DNA of 64,000 nt from Arthrobacter sp. StoSoilB19 (GCF_019977275.1 NZ_AP024650.1:3534001-3598000), one strand, 5' to 3'. Shown: positions 32,899 to 41,362, counted from the stretch's first letter. A program made the numbers and translations. The notes: generated by a model from the letters alone, not told the origin.

Positions 32899-34007
32899 GC
32901 CAAACAACAACATCAGCCGTTTCCGGGCGGGAGGCGCGGGTGGCTCCCGGGTCCAGGACGGACCGGGCCATCAAGCGCCAGCGTGTCCTGGACATTCTCG
33001 ACGCCGCCGGGCATGACTCCGTGCTTCTCACCACGAACACCGCCCTGACGTGGTACCTGGACGGCAGCCGCGTCCACATCAGCCTGGCCGGCGATCCCAT
33101 CGCCGCCCTGCTGGTGGACCGGGACGGCGACCACCTGGTCACGTTCAACAACGAAGCCGGCAGGATCGCGGCCGAGGAGCTTCCCGGCGGCGTCAACCTG
33201 CACACCGTGCCCTGGTACGGGAACCTGCACCAGGCCGCGGCCGCCGTCGGAAACGGCTCCCGGCCGCTGGCGGAAGCGGACGTCTCTTCGCAGCTGCGGG
33301 CCGCCCGCCAGCGGCTCCTTCCCGCTGAAAGCGCCCGCTATTCCACCCTCAGCGCGGAACTGGCCGCCATGATGACCGATGTCCTGTCTGCCGCCCGCCC
33401 CGACACCACGGAATTCGAGCTGGTTTCGGCCCTGGCGGGCCGGGTGGTGGCCGCCGGCGCGGAGCCGCTGGTCCTGCTGTGCAACGGCAGCTCCCGCACC
33501 ACCTTCCGGCACCCGTTGGCCACGCACTCCCCCCTCGGCAGGCGTGCCATGGCCGTCGTGTGCGCCCGCCGCGACGGCCTGGTTGCCAACATCACCCGCT
33601 GGATCAGGTTCGACGCCGGCACCCAGGAAGAGCGCGACGCCGAGGCGCGCATCGCGGCAGTGGAAGCGGATGTTTTTGACGCCACCGTCCCGGGAGTCGG
33701 GCTGGACAGGATTTTCGCCGAGATCCAGGCATCCTACGTGCGGCACGGTTTCGGGGCGGACCAGTGGGAGCAGCACCACCAGGGTGGTCCGGCCGGCTAC
33801 GCGGGCCGTGACCCGCGGGTGACATCCGAAGCCACCGACACTGTGGTGCTGGACCAGGCCTTCACTTGGAACCCTTCCGGCCCCGGCGTCAAGATCGAAG
33901 ACACGGTACAGCTCACGGAATCCGGACTTCGAGTGCTCACCGTGGACCCGCGCTGGCCTGTGGCCACCGTGAATGGGCTGGACCGGCCGGTGACGCTGCA
34001 GCTGTAA
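32895..34007 (+). CDS. M24-like (Xaa-Pro peptidase/creatinase fold) protein with a degenerate metal site
   Basis: A 370-residue protein with a creatinase-type N-terminal domain (residues ~20-160: RVLDILDAAGHDSVLLTTN, WYLDGSRVHISL) and a pita-bread C-terminal domain. The ATG at 32895 overlaps the upstream stop. Active M24 peptidases use five ligands (Asp, Asp, His, Glu, Glu). Here His (EQHHQGGPAGY) and the last Glu (VKIEDTVQLTESG) are visible, but the Asp pair is missing around LVANITRWIRFDAG and the usual GluProGly is NPSGPG. It is therefore probably not a metallopeptidase; a creatinase-like or binding role is possible. Confidence 0.78.
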   Translation: MSQTTTSAVSGREARVAPGSRTDRAIKRQRVLDILDAAGHDSVLLTTNTALTWYLDGSRVHISLAGDPIAALLVDRDGDHLVTFNNEAGRIAAEELPGGVNLHTVPWYGNLHQAAAAVGNGSRPLAEADVSSQLRAARQRLLPAESARYSTLSAELAAMMTDVLSAARPDTTEFELVSALAGRVVAAGAEPLVLLCNGSSRTTFRHPLATHSPLGRRAMAVVCARRDGLVANITRWIRFDAGTQEERDAEARIAAVEADVFDATVPGVGLDRIFAEIQASYVRHGFGADQWEQHHQGGPAGYAGRDPRVTSEATDTVVLDQAFTWNPSGPGVKIEDTVQLTESGLRVLTVDPRWPVATVNGLDRPVTLQL

Positions 34008-34028
34008 GGCGCTTCTGCAGGCATCACG

Positions 34029-34060
34029 TAAGCCCCGGGACCTTGCGGTCCCGGGGCTTA
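34029..34060. terminator. bidirectional terminator hairpin
   Basis: Fourteen-base arms TAAGCCCCGGGACC (34029-34042) and GGTCCCGGGGCTTA (34047-34060) are exact complements around TTGC. It separates two convergent operons. Confidence 0.85.
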
Positions 34061-34085
34061 GTTGATGGTCCTGCCGGCCCTTGGC

Positions 34086-35537
34086 TTACGGAAGCTGCAG
34101 TTCACCGTCCACGCGGCGCGGGATGCCCAGGGGGTTGTCCTCACGCAGTGCCGGGTGCAGCACTGCCTCCGGGGCGTCCTGGTAGGCCACCGGCCGCTGG
34201 AACCTGCGGACCGCCGTCGCGCCCACCGAGGTGAACAGTGACGTGGTGGCCGGGTACGGGCCACCGTGCTGCTGGGCCCAGTTGACGGCCACGCCCGTGG
34301 GCCAGCCTTCGAACAGGACGCGTCCTGCAAGTCCGGACAGCTGCTCCACCAGGCCTGCGATGTCCTCACCGGGCTGGGCGTGCAGGGTGCCGGTCAGGCT
34401 CCCCGGGACCTTGGCCAGGACGGCGGACAGTTCGTCCTGGCCCGTGTATTCGATGAGGATGGTGGTGGGGCCAAAGCACTCCTCCAGCAGCTGCTCCGGG
34501 CGTTCCAGCACCTTGGCGGCGGTGGTGGAGAAGACCACCGGAGCGGCGCCGTTGGCGGCCGCGTCCTGGTCCACGGTGCCGCTGACCACCTCCACGCCGT
34601 CGACTGACGCGAAGGCGCGCAACCCGTCCGGGTAGGCTTCCGCGATCCGGCTGGTGAGCATGCCCAGGGCTGGCTTGTCCTTGCTGGCCTCCGCCACGGC
34701 CCCGGCAAACTGCGTCCCCGCGGGGATGAACACCAGGCCCGGCTTGGTGCAGAACTGGCCCGCCCCAAGGGTGAAGGAGCCCGCCAGTCCGGCGGCGAGT
34801 TCCGCGGAGCGTGCCTCCAGTGCCGCCGCGGTGATGACCACGGGGTTCAGGCTCCCCAGTTCCCCGTAGAACGGGATGGGGTCGGGGCGGGAGGTGGCAA
34901 GGTCGAACAGGGCCCGGCCGCCGGGGATGGACCCGGTGAAGCCCACGGCCTTGATGGCGGGGTCCTGGACCAGGGCTGTTCCCACTTCACGGCCGTGGAC
35001 CAGGGCGAACAGGCCGTCCGGTGCACCCGCGCCGCGAAGCGCCTCCGCCACGATCTCCGCCGTGCGTTCGGACAGCCGCAGGTGGCCTGAGTGTGCCTTG
35101 ACGATGACCGGGCACCCGACGGCGAGGGCCGAGGCGGTGTCACCGCCTGCCACGGAGAAGGCAAACGGGAAATTGGAGGCGGAAAAGACGGCAACAGGGC
35201 CGATGGGCTTGAGGATCCTGCGGAGGTCAGGCCTGGGCGGGGTGGCAGCGGGATCCGCGTGGTCGATGATGGCTTCAAGATAGGAACCCTCAGTGATCAC
35301 CCGGGCGAACAGGCGCAGCTGGCCGGTGGTGCGGGCCACCTCCCCCGTCAGCCGCGGGGCACCCAGGCTGGTCTCGGCGTCCGCGATGTCCACCAGTTCA
35401 GCAGCATTGGCGTCCAGGGCGTCAGCCACCGCGTTCAGCCAGCCGGCGCGCTCTGCGTCAGGGGCTGCGGCCGAGATCCTGGCTGCTGCTGTGGCCGCAG
35501 CGGTGAGCTCTGTCAGGGAAAGCGTTGCAGTTGTCAC
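34086..35537 (-). CDS. 2,5-dioxovalerate (alpha-ketoglutarate semialdehyde) dehydrogenase
   Basis: A 483-residue aldehyde dehydrogenase of the NADP-type KGSADH group. It carries FSASNFPFAFSVAGGDTASAL, the cofactor segment VKAHSGH, GFTGSIPGGRAL, the glutamate in PFYGELGSLNPV and the catalytic cysteine in LGAGQFCTKPGLV. It would oxidise 2,5-dioxovalerate to alpha-ketoglutarate, the last step of the oxidative hexuronate route. The start is GTG at 35537. It is the last gene of the operon and sits 28 bp after the enolase-superfamily gene; the dehydratase two genes upstream makes its substrate. Confidence 0.9.
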   Translation of the reverse strand: MTTATLSLTELTAAATAAARISAAAPDAERAGWLNAVADALDANAAELVDIADAETSLGAPRLTGEVARTTGQLRLFARVITEGSYLEAIIDHADPAATPPRPDLRRILKPIGPVAVFSASNFPFAFSVAGGDTASALAVGCPVIVKAHSGHLRLSERTAEIVAEALRGAGAPDGLFALVHGREVGTALVQDPAIKAVGFTGSIPGGRALFDLATSRPDPIPFYGELGSLNPVVITAAALEARSAELAAGLAGSFTLGAGQFCTKPGLVFIPAGTQFAGAVAEASKDKPALGMLTSRIAEAYPDGLRAFASVDGVEVVSGTVDQDAAANGAAPVVFSTTAAKVLERPEQLLEECFGPTTILIEYTGQDELSAVLAKVPGSLTGTLHAQPGEDIAGLVEQLSGLAGRVLFEGWPTGVAVNWAQQHGGPYPATTSLFTSVGATAVRRFQRPVAYQDAPEAVLHPALREDNPLGIPRRVDGELQLP

Positions 35538-35565
35538 GTCAGGTACCTGTTCGTCGTATGGAAGT

Positions 35566-36675
35566 TCATGGCTGCGGGGTTTCCCGGAAGCGGAAGCCCA
35601 GTCCGGGCCGGTCCGCCAGGGCCACCCTGCTGTTGGCGAACCGCACCGGCGACGGGCCGGCCAGGATCCCCAACTGTTCGAAGGATGCCTCCTCGACGTC
35701 CTCCACCATAGTGGGCTCCGCCAGGGTCAGGGCCAGCTGCCCGGACAGTTCGGGCAGCAGGTGCGGCATGATCTTGATGCTGTTGGTCCGTGCCAGCTCA
35801 ACGATCCGCCGGAACGGGGTAATGCCGCCCACCCGGATGATGTTGGGCTGGATGATGTCCACCGCCTCCGCCTCTATGAAATCGCGGAACCGGTAGATGG
35901 TGTGCAGGTTTTCGCCAAGGGCGATGGGCACGGGCGAGTGCTTCCGGAGCCTGCGGTAGGCCCAGAGATCGTCCGCGCGGATGGGTTCCTCCAGCCATTC
36001 CAGCCCGAATTCGGCCAGCACATCGAGGGCCCGGAAGGTGGTGGGCAGGTCCCACCGCTGGTTTGCGTCGATCATGAGCCTGCGGTCCGGGCCCAGGACG
36101 GAGCGGACGGCGGCAACGCGTTCGCGGTCCTCGCGGAGGTCCGGTTTGCCCACCTTGATCTTCACTGCCTGGTGGCCGGCGGCAACCCAGCGTTCAGCCT
36201 GCGCCACCAGCTCGTCCAGGGTGTAGTGCAGGTTCACGCCGGAGCCGTAAACCTCGGCTGATTCCTGCCGCTGGCCCAGCAGGCCGGTGACCGACGTCCC
36301 GGCACGGCGGGCCTGCAGGTCCCACAGCGCCAGGTCCACACCAGCCATGGCGATGGTGGTGAGCCCTCCGCCGCCGGCCTCGTGCAGCCGCTTCCAGAGC
36401 ACGTCCCACACCCCCTCGGGGGTGGCGGGCAGACCGGCGATGAAAGGGGCGATGTCGTGATCAAGCAGCGCCTTGACTGCCTGGGGACCGATGGTGGGCG
36501 TCCAGGAGAAACCAAAGCCCGTGCCGCCGTCGTCCGTGTGAACCTCCGTGGCGATCACGTGGTTCTCCGGCGCCTCTGCGCCCCAGCTGCGGCGCAGCGG
36601 AACGGTGAGGAGCCGCGTCGACAGGCCGGTGATGCGCGGAACGGTACGGACGGCTTCGGCCGCCGGTGCGCCCAT
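35566..36675 (-). CDS. enolase-superfamily sugar-acid dehydratase or cycloisomerase
   Basis: A 369-residue mandelate-racemase-type enzyme. The base pair of lysines is in AVKIKVGKPD, the metal ligands in MIDANQRWD, LEEPI and IALGENLH, and a C-terminal base region in IMPHLLPELSG. In this operon it should convert galactarate or galactarolactone to 5-dehydro-4-deoxyglucarate, that is, act as a galactarate dehydratase or a galactarolactone cycloisomerase. A rhamnonate or other sugar-acid dehydratase cannot be excluded by sequence alone. The ATG overlaps the preceding stop by one base. Confidence 0.85.
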   Translation of the reverse strand: MGAPAAEAVRTVPRITGLSTRLLTVPLRRSWGAEAPENHVIATEVHTDDGGTGFGFSWTPTIGPQAVKALLDHDIAPFIAGLPATPEGVWDVLWKRLHEAGGGGLTTIAMAGVDLALWDLQARRAGTSVTGLLGQRQESAEVYGSGVNLHYTLDELVAQAERWVAAGHQAVKIKVGKPDLREDRERVAAVRSVLGPDRRLMIDANQRWDLPTTFRALDVLAEFGLEWLEEPIRADDLWAYRRLRKHSPVPIALGENLHTIYRFRDFIEAEAVDIIQPNIIRVGGITPFRRIVELARTNSIKIMPHLLPELSGQLALTLAEPTMVEDVEEASFEQLGILAGPSPVRFANSRVALADRPGLGFRFRETPQP

Positions 36676-37580
36676 CAGTGCCCGGCCAGCTCGTAACCCT
36701 TGGCCAGGATGGCCTTGAGCTCCACGAGCTGTTCCTCCGTGGGGTCCACCAGCGGCGGGCGGACGGAACCCACCGGCATTCCGCCCAGCCGGAGGCCCGC
36801 CTTGATCAGGGAAACGCCGAAGCCGGGGGTCTGGTCCCGCAGGCGTACCAGGGGTGCGTAGAAGCCCTCAAGGAGGGCGTTGCGCCGTTCCTCGTCTCCG
36901 GCAGCGTAGGCATCGTAGTAGGCCTTGGCGATCTCCGGGGCCATGGCGAAAGCCGCCGAGGAGTATAGCGGGATGCCCAGACCGCGGTACGCGCCCTGCG
37001 TCAGTTCGGCGGTGAGCAGGCCGTTGAAGAAGGCGAAGTCCTTGCGGCCCGTTGCCTTGACCGCGGACACGATTTCCTGGGCGAGGCCCACGTCGCCAAG
37101 ACCATCCTTGAAACCGATGACCTTGGGGTTGGCGGCGAGCTTGGCCATTGACGCCGCGGTGAATTTGGCGTTGCCGCGGTGGTACACGATGACCGGCAGG
37201 CTGCTGGCGTTGGCCACGGCCTCGATGTAGGCCACCAGCCCGTCCGTGGGGCCGGTGACCAGGTACGGCGGAAGCACCAGCAGCGCGTCGGCGCCTGCTT
37301 CCTCGGCAGCCCGGGCGGCTGCGAGGGCGTGGCCCAGGGGTCCGCCCGCACCGGCCACCACAGGGACTCGCCCGGCAACGACCTCGACGGCGGCCGCCAC
37401 CACGGTGCGGACCTCCCCGATGCTGAGGGCGTGGAATTCGCCGGTGCCGCAGGCGGGGAAGACGCCGCCCGGGCCGAAAGGCAGCCGGGAGCTGATGTGT
37501 TCCTTGAGCAGTTCCACGTCAACGGCACCTTCGGCCGTGAACGGGGTGACGGGGAAGAACAGTACGCCGTCGAATTTCAT
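36675..37580 (-). CDS. kdgD: 5-dehydro-4-deoxyglucarate dehydratase
   Basis: A 301-residue DHDPS/NAL-family lyase. Typical KdgD features are the start FDGVLFFPVTPFTAEG, GGVFPACGTGEFHALS, the tyrosine in PVIVYHRGNAKF and the Schiff-base lysine in VIGFKDGLGDV. It dehydrates and decarboxylates 5-dehydro-4-deoxyglucarate to 2,5-dioxovalerate. AAGGAG precedes the ATG, which overlaps the end of the epimerase-like gene (ATGA). With the enolase-type enzyme and the semialdehyde dehydrogenase it makes the lower hexuronate pathway to alpha-ketoglutarate. Confidence 0.92.
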   Translation of the reverse strand: MKFDGVLFFPVTPFTAEGAVDVELLKEHISSRLPFGPGGVFPACGTGEFHALSIGEVRTVVAAAVEVVAGRVPVVAGAGGPLGHALAAARAAEEAGADALLVLPPYLVTGPTDGLVAYIEAVANASSLPVIVYHRGNAKFTAASMAKLAANPKVIGFKDGLGDVGLAQEIVSAVKATGRKDFAFFNGLLTAELTQGAYRGLGIPLYSSAAFAMAPEIAKAYYDAYAAGDEERRNALLEGFYAPLVRLRDQTPGFGVSLIKAGLRLGGMPVGSVRPPLVDPTEEQLVELKAILAKGYELAGH

Positions 37581-38542
37581 GATGTCTCCTTGCCTCCGGC
37601 GCTGGCGGTAACCAGCGTGGAAGCCTCGTCGTTGAGGGTTGGGTGGGACTTGAGTTCTGTGCGCCAGCTGCGCTTGGGCTGCCAGCCGAGCAGTTCCCGG
37701 GCCTTGGCAATGGAGAACGCCGGGTTGGTTCCGGTCAGGCCGGCGCTGAGCGCTTCGCTTCCCGGCAGGAATTTTGGCATCAGCTCCGCCAGGGGCGCGG
37801 TGGCCAGTGCGTCGGCTGCCCCTACGAAGAAGGTTTCCCCGTTCGGAATGTCCGCCATTTTCTGCAGCAGCAGGTCCAGGAAATCAGCCACATCCCGGGC
37901 GTCCACGTAGTTGAACAGCGCCGGAGCGGAGAGGGCGGGGTCGGCCAGGCGTTCGGCGAGCGTGTGCCCCTGCTGGGTGGGGGCACCGTCCCATTCCTCC
38001 GGCGAGATGACAAAGCAGGGACGAAACGCCGCGTACCGGATCTTCTCTCCCTGCGCCGTGGCGAACATCTGCATGGTCTGCTCGGCGATGAGCTTGGACA
38101 GCGCGTAGGCGTTCCAGGGCTTGGGCGGCGTGCGCTCGTCCAACGGGAACGACGGCGGCAGCCACCCCGCCGGGCATCCGTAGCCCAGGACCGTGGGGCT
38201 GCTGGCGGTGACGATTTTGCCAACGCCCAGTTCCGTTGCGGCGCTGATGACCGCGAAGGCGAGCCGGGTGTTGGTGGCGAAAATGACGTCCTCGGGTGCG
38301 CTGAACGGTACCGCGATCGCCGCAAGGTGGATGACGGCGTCGGGCCTTGCATCCCGAAGGAGGCGCAGTGCCTCGCCCGGCGCCAGGAGGTCCGCGGTCT
38401 CCTGGACGACGCCGGCCGGCAGGAGCCCGGCGGGGACGGCGTCACGGTCAACCGAGACCACCTCATGGCCCGCCTGGGCCAGCCCCGCCACCACGCTGCG
38501 GCCAAGGCGGCCCGCGCCGCCGGTCACGAATATCCTGCTCAT
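37577..38542 (-). CDS. NAD-dependent epimerase/dehydratase family protein, candidate uronate dehydrogenase
   Basis: A 321-residue extended-SDR protein: RIFVTGGAGRLGRSVVAGL at the N-terminus, VIHLAAIAVPF, TASSPTVLGYG and the catalytic Y-A-L-S-K. Operon context suggests oxidation of D-galacturonate to its aldarolactone, the entry step to the pathway encoded downstream; known uronate dehydrogenases are shorter (about 265 residues), so this remains a candidate. The frame is open to 38926 through the upstream gene, but the ATG at 38542 starts just before the Rossmann motif and leaves a 10-bp gap. Confidence 0.75.
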   Translation of the reverse strand: MSRIFVTGGAGRLGRSVVAGLAQAGHEVVSVDRDAVPAGLLPAGVVQETADLLAPGEALRLLRDARPDAVIHLAAIAVPFSAPEDVIFATNTRLAFAVISAATELGVGKIVTASSPTVLGYGCPAGWLPPSFPLDERTPPKPWNAYALSKLIAEQTMQMFATAQGEKIRYAAFRPCFVISPEEWDGAPTQQGHTLAERLADPALSAPALFNYVDARDVADFLDLLLQKMADIPNGETFFVGAADALATAPLAELMPKFLPGSEALSAGLTGTNPAFSIAKARELLGWQPKRSWRTELKSHPTLNDEASTLVTASAGGKETS

Positions 38543-38552
38543 GGTTTTTCCT

Positions 38553-39968
38553 CTACTTGGCGCGGCGAAGGTCGACGCCGAGGTCCAGGTCCTCGACCCG
38601 GACGGGCAGGGACGATTCCAGGGAGCGGTTGCCTGCGATGCCCACGGACACTGAACGCAGGCCGTCCAGGTAACCGGAGGGCCGGCCCAGGGGGTCCTCG
38701 CCCGGTCCGTTGAAGAGGTCCGACAGCAGCAGTTCGTCACCGCCGCCGTGCCCGCCTTCGCCGTTGACGATCGGCACCTCGTAGGCGGCCTCCCAGTGGC
38801 GCTGGACCACCAGCCGCTCGCCGTTGCGGCGCACGGCGTCCTCTTCCTCCACGGGGGTTGCGGAAGGGTCCACGACGGTTTTCTGGTCGGTGCTGTGCAG
38901 GACGGCGGCGCGTTCCACCACTTCAAGCTCCGCCCGGCCCTCGGTGCCGTTGACCGCCACCCGGTAGCCTTCCCAGGGGCTGTGCGCGTTCAGCGAGTAG
39001 CTCAGGCGCGGCCCACCCTGGTACTCCACCACCAGGGCCAGGTTGTCCTCAATGGTGATGCCGGCGGTGAAGACATCCTGGTCGCGGCGGTAGCCGTCGT
39101 AGTGTTCGTTGTCCAGGAACAGTGCCTTGAGCCGCTCGTCCTCGCGCAGGTCCAGCGCGAAGGGGTCCTTCTCGCCGGCGGGGGCATCGGCGTCGGGCGT
39201 TCCCCGTTCCGGGCGTGGGCCAAGGCCGCGCTCGGCAGCGTTCTTGTCGCCATAGAACTTCAGGCCACCGGAAGCGAAGACCCGCTCCGGGACGTCGTCG
39301 ATCCACCAGTTGACCAAGTCAAAGTGGTGCGACGCCTTGTGGATGAGCAGCCCGCCGGAGTTCTTCTTCTCACGGTGCCAGCGGCGGAAGTAGTCCGCGC
39401 CGTGGACGGTGTCCAGGACCCAGCTGAAGTCGACGGACGTGACTTTGCCGATCACGCCGCTCTGGATGATTTCCTTGAGCGCGCTGTTGCGGGGCGAGTA
39501 GCGGTAGTTGAACGTGACCACCACGTTCCGGCCGGTTTCCTGGACGGCCTGGGTGATGCGGCGGCAGCCTTCGGCATCGATGGTCAGTGGCTTTTCGACC
39601 ACGACATCCGCTCCGGCACGAAGACCCTCAACAATATAGTCCGCATGGGTGTAGTCCGGGGTGGTGACAATAATCCGGTCGATGCCGTTGGCCTGGATAA
39701 ACGCTGTCAGGTCCGCGGGATCAAAGGACGCCACCGGTCCCGGCGCGCCCAGTTCCTGGATGAGCTTCTGGTAAAACTCCACGCGTCCGGGATTCACATC
39801 GGAGAACGCCACCAGTTCGGCGGTATCGGCGTGCTTGCCGAAGATGGCCCGGATGTACATCTCGGAGCGGCCACCGGTGCCGATCAGGGCGATGCGGGTC
39901 TTCCCGCCGTCCTTGGCAGTGGCCTGGGCGGCAGCTGCGGCCGACGTCGTCTCGGCTGTGTTGACCAT
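38553..39968 (-). CDS. Gfo/Idh/MocA-family oxidoreductase, first gene of uronate operon
   Basis: A 471-residue oxidoreductase with Rossmann segment RIALIGTGGRSEMYIRAIF, the EKP motif in VVVEKPLTIDAEG and the classical C-terminal-domain motif NSGGLLIHKASHHFDLVNWW. It differs from the proteins at 12538 and 30853 in having this canonical motif. The family often acts on sugar glycosides or inositols; here it may oxidise or epimerise a uronate-containing sugar. It heads the uronate operon, with operator-like palindromes upstream. Confidence 0.85.
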   Translation of the reverse strand: MVNTAETTSAAAAAQATAKDGGKTRIALIGTGGRSEMYIRAIFGKHADTAELVAFSDVNPGRVEFYQKLIQELGAPGPVASFDPADLTAFIQANGIDRIIVTTPDYTHADYIVEGLRAGADVVVEKPLTIDAEGCRRITQAVQETGRNVVVTFNYRYSPRNSALKEIIQSGVIGKVTSVDFSWVLDTVHGADYFRRWHREKKNSGGLLIHKASHHFDLVNWWIDDVPERVFASGGLKFYGDKNAAERGLGPRPERGTPDADAPAGEKDPFALDLREDERLKALFLDNEHYDGYRRDQDVFTAGITIEDNLALVVEYQGGPRLSYSLNAHSPWEGYRVAVNGTEGRAELEVVERAAVLHSTDQKTVVDPSATPVEEEDAVRRNGERLVVQRHWEAAYEVPIVNGEGGHGGGDELLLSDLFNGPGEDPLGRPSGYLDGLRSVSVGIAGNRSLESSLPVRVEDLDLGVDLRRAK

Positions 39969-40060
39969 GGGGTCCCTTTCGAAAGCTCATTGAACGGCCG
40001 TGGGAACGGCGGCTGTGGATCAGCGGCGGCACTCTGCTGCACCGGTTGGAAAAGCAGGCG

Positions 40061-40074
40061 AGAAAGCGTTTTCT
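40061..40074. promoter_or_regulatory. operator-like palindrome 1
   Basis: AGAAAGCGTTTTCT is one base from a perfect palindrome and one base from AGAAAACGTTTTCT at 28290. It is placed just downstream of a -10-like sequence of the uronate operon. Confidence 0.7.
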
Positions 40075-40137
40075 CAGTTGTCTATAAAAGTTCTACCAAC
40101 CCCGCGGGGCATTCGTCAACCATTTCCCGCGCTGAGG

Positions 40138-40149
40138 GAAAGCGCTTTC
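40138..40149. promoter_or_regulatory. operator-like palindrome 2
   Basis: GAAAGCGCTTTC is a perfect 12-bp palindrome, identical to 25968-25979 before the third importer's binding protein. It lies near the middle of the divergent region. Confidence 0.75.
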
Positions 40150-40207
40150 TTCGCTCCCGGCGCAGGACATCTGCCGGCGGTCCGGGAAAACGGCTGGGAA
40201 AAGCATA

Positions 40208-40219
40208 GAAATCGCTTTC
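40208..40219. promoter_or_regulatory. operator-like palindrome 3
   Basis: GAAATCGCTTTC differs from palindrome 2 in one base. It is the nearest box to the LacI gene, about 110 bp before its start, and could mediate autoregulation. Confidence 0.6.
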
Positions 40220-40327
40220 CTACGCCCGTATATGCTGTCTTTCAAAGCAGGTTGCCATCACGGCCGGCCGCCCGGGCACCAACCGGTCGCGGCAGCTCCG
40301 GCGGATGGCGCAAACGAAGGGTTCCCC

Positions 40328-41362
40328 ATGGCCAGGAAATCGGCAAGCGGCAGGATCGGCATCGCAGATGTCGCCGTGAAGGCGGGAGTCTCCCATGCCA
40401 CCGTTTCGCGTGTCATGAACGGAAACTTCACCGTGGACCCGGACATTGCCGCCAGGGTCCGTGCAGCGGCCGCCGAACTGAAGTACCAGCCCAATCCCGT
40501 GGGCCGCAGCCTGGCCCTGGGCAAGACGGACACCATCGGCATTGTGGTGCCGGACCTGGCCAACCCCACCTTCCAGGCGATCCTCCGCGGCCTGAGCCGG
40601 GCAGCCGCCCAGGACGGTTACCGCGTGCTCATCGCGGACTCATTCGAAGTGTCCAGCGAGGAGTCCATCCTCGCGGGCGAGGCGCGCCGGCGCTGCGACG
40701 GGCTGGTCCTGTGCGCCCCGCGCATGTCCGATGCGGAACTGGAGGAGATCGCACCCTCGCTGCACCCGCTGGTGCTGATCAACCGCACCACCTCCACTCC
40801 GAACGTGCCCAGCCTGGTGGTGGACTACGGCCAGGGCGTCCAGGACATCGCGGGGCACCTTGTGGAATTGGGCCACACCCGCCTGGCCTTCCTCGCGGGC
40901 CCGCCCCGCAGCGCCTCCAATGAGATGCGGCTCAAGGGCCTGGAGGCCTTCAGGGCCGCCCACCCCGAGGTGGAGGTGACCATGCTGGAGGGCGGCTCCG
41001 ACTTCGACACCGGGCACGAAGCGGTGGATGCCGTCCTGGCGAGCGGGGCCACAGGCATCCTGGCATTCAATGACCTGGTGGCAATGGGCCTGATGAGCGG
41101 ACTGCATGAGCGCGGCCTGGACGTCCCCGGGGACATTTCCGTGACCGGCTTCGATGACATCCCCTTCGCCAGGTACACGACGCCGGCCCTCACCACCGGT
41201 GCGGTCCCCATCACCGAACTGGGCGAGCAGGCCTGGCACCAGCTCCGGGCGCTGATCCGGAAGGAAGGCAATGCGTCCACGGGCAGCCGCTACCAGCCGC
41301 GGCTGGAAGTGCGGGCCAGCACCGGGCCGGCCAAGGCGCCGCGCAGCACGGTCCACGGCTGA
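40328..41362 (+). CDS. LacI-family transcriptional regulator, probably of uronate and importer genes
   Basis: A 344-residue LacI/GalR regulator. The helix-turn-helix is GIADVAVKAGVSHATVSRVM (residues ~11-31), the hinge follows SLALG, and the sensor domain spans residues ~65-330 (TIGIVVPDLANPTF, LAFNDLVAMGLMSGL, VTGFDDIPFARYTTP). The ATG at 40328 with GAAGGG upstream is chosen over the frame start at 40232. It is divergent from the uronate operon and has three GAAAGCGCTTTC-like boxes in front. By position it should respond to galacturonate or a pathway intermediate (inference). Confidence 0.9.
   Translation: MARKSASGRIGIADVAVKAGVSHATVSRVMNGNFTVDPDIAARVRAAAAELKYQPNPVGRSLALGKTDTIGIVVPDLANPTFQAILRGLSRAAAQDGYRVLIADSFEVSSEESILAGEARRRCDGLVLCAPRMSDAELEEIAPSLHPLVLINRTTSTPNVPSLVVDYGQGVQDIAGHLVELGHTRLAFLAGPPRSASNEMRLKGLEAFRAAHPEVEVTMLEGGSDFDTGHEAVDAVLASGATGILAFNDLVAMGLMSGLHERGLDVPGDISVTGFDDIPFARYTTPALTTGAVPITELGEQAWHQLRALIRKEGNASTGSRYQPRLEVRASTGPAKAPRSTVHG

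Larger units (their letters stand above)
39969..40327. other. 359-bp divergent control region of uronate operon and LacI gene
   Basis: No gene is supported. It holds three palindromic LacI-type boxes (listed separately) and, on the minus strand, a -10-like TATAGA (40081-40086) seven bases upstream of the first box. It should control both the uronate operon and the divergent regulator. Confidence 0.7.

Noticed and set aside
37577-38926. 449-residue form of the epimerase-family protein
   Set aside because: The extra 128 residues run through the upstream oxidoreductase gene in another frame and are low complexity; the Rossmann fold starts at the ATG at 38542.
38748-40208. 486-residue plus-strand frame across the uronate-operon oxidoreductase and its upstream region
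   Set aside because: It is antisense to the Gfo/Idh/MocA gene and runs through the operator region; the composition is that of a shadow frame.
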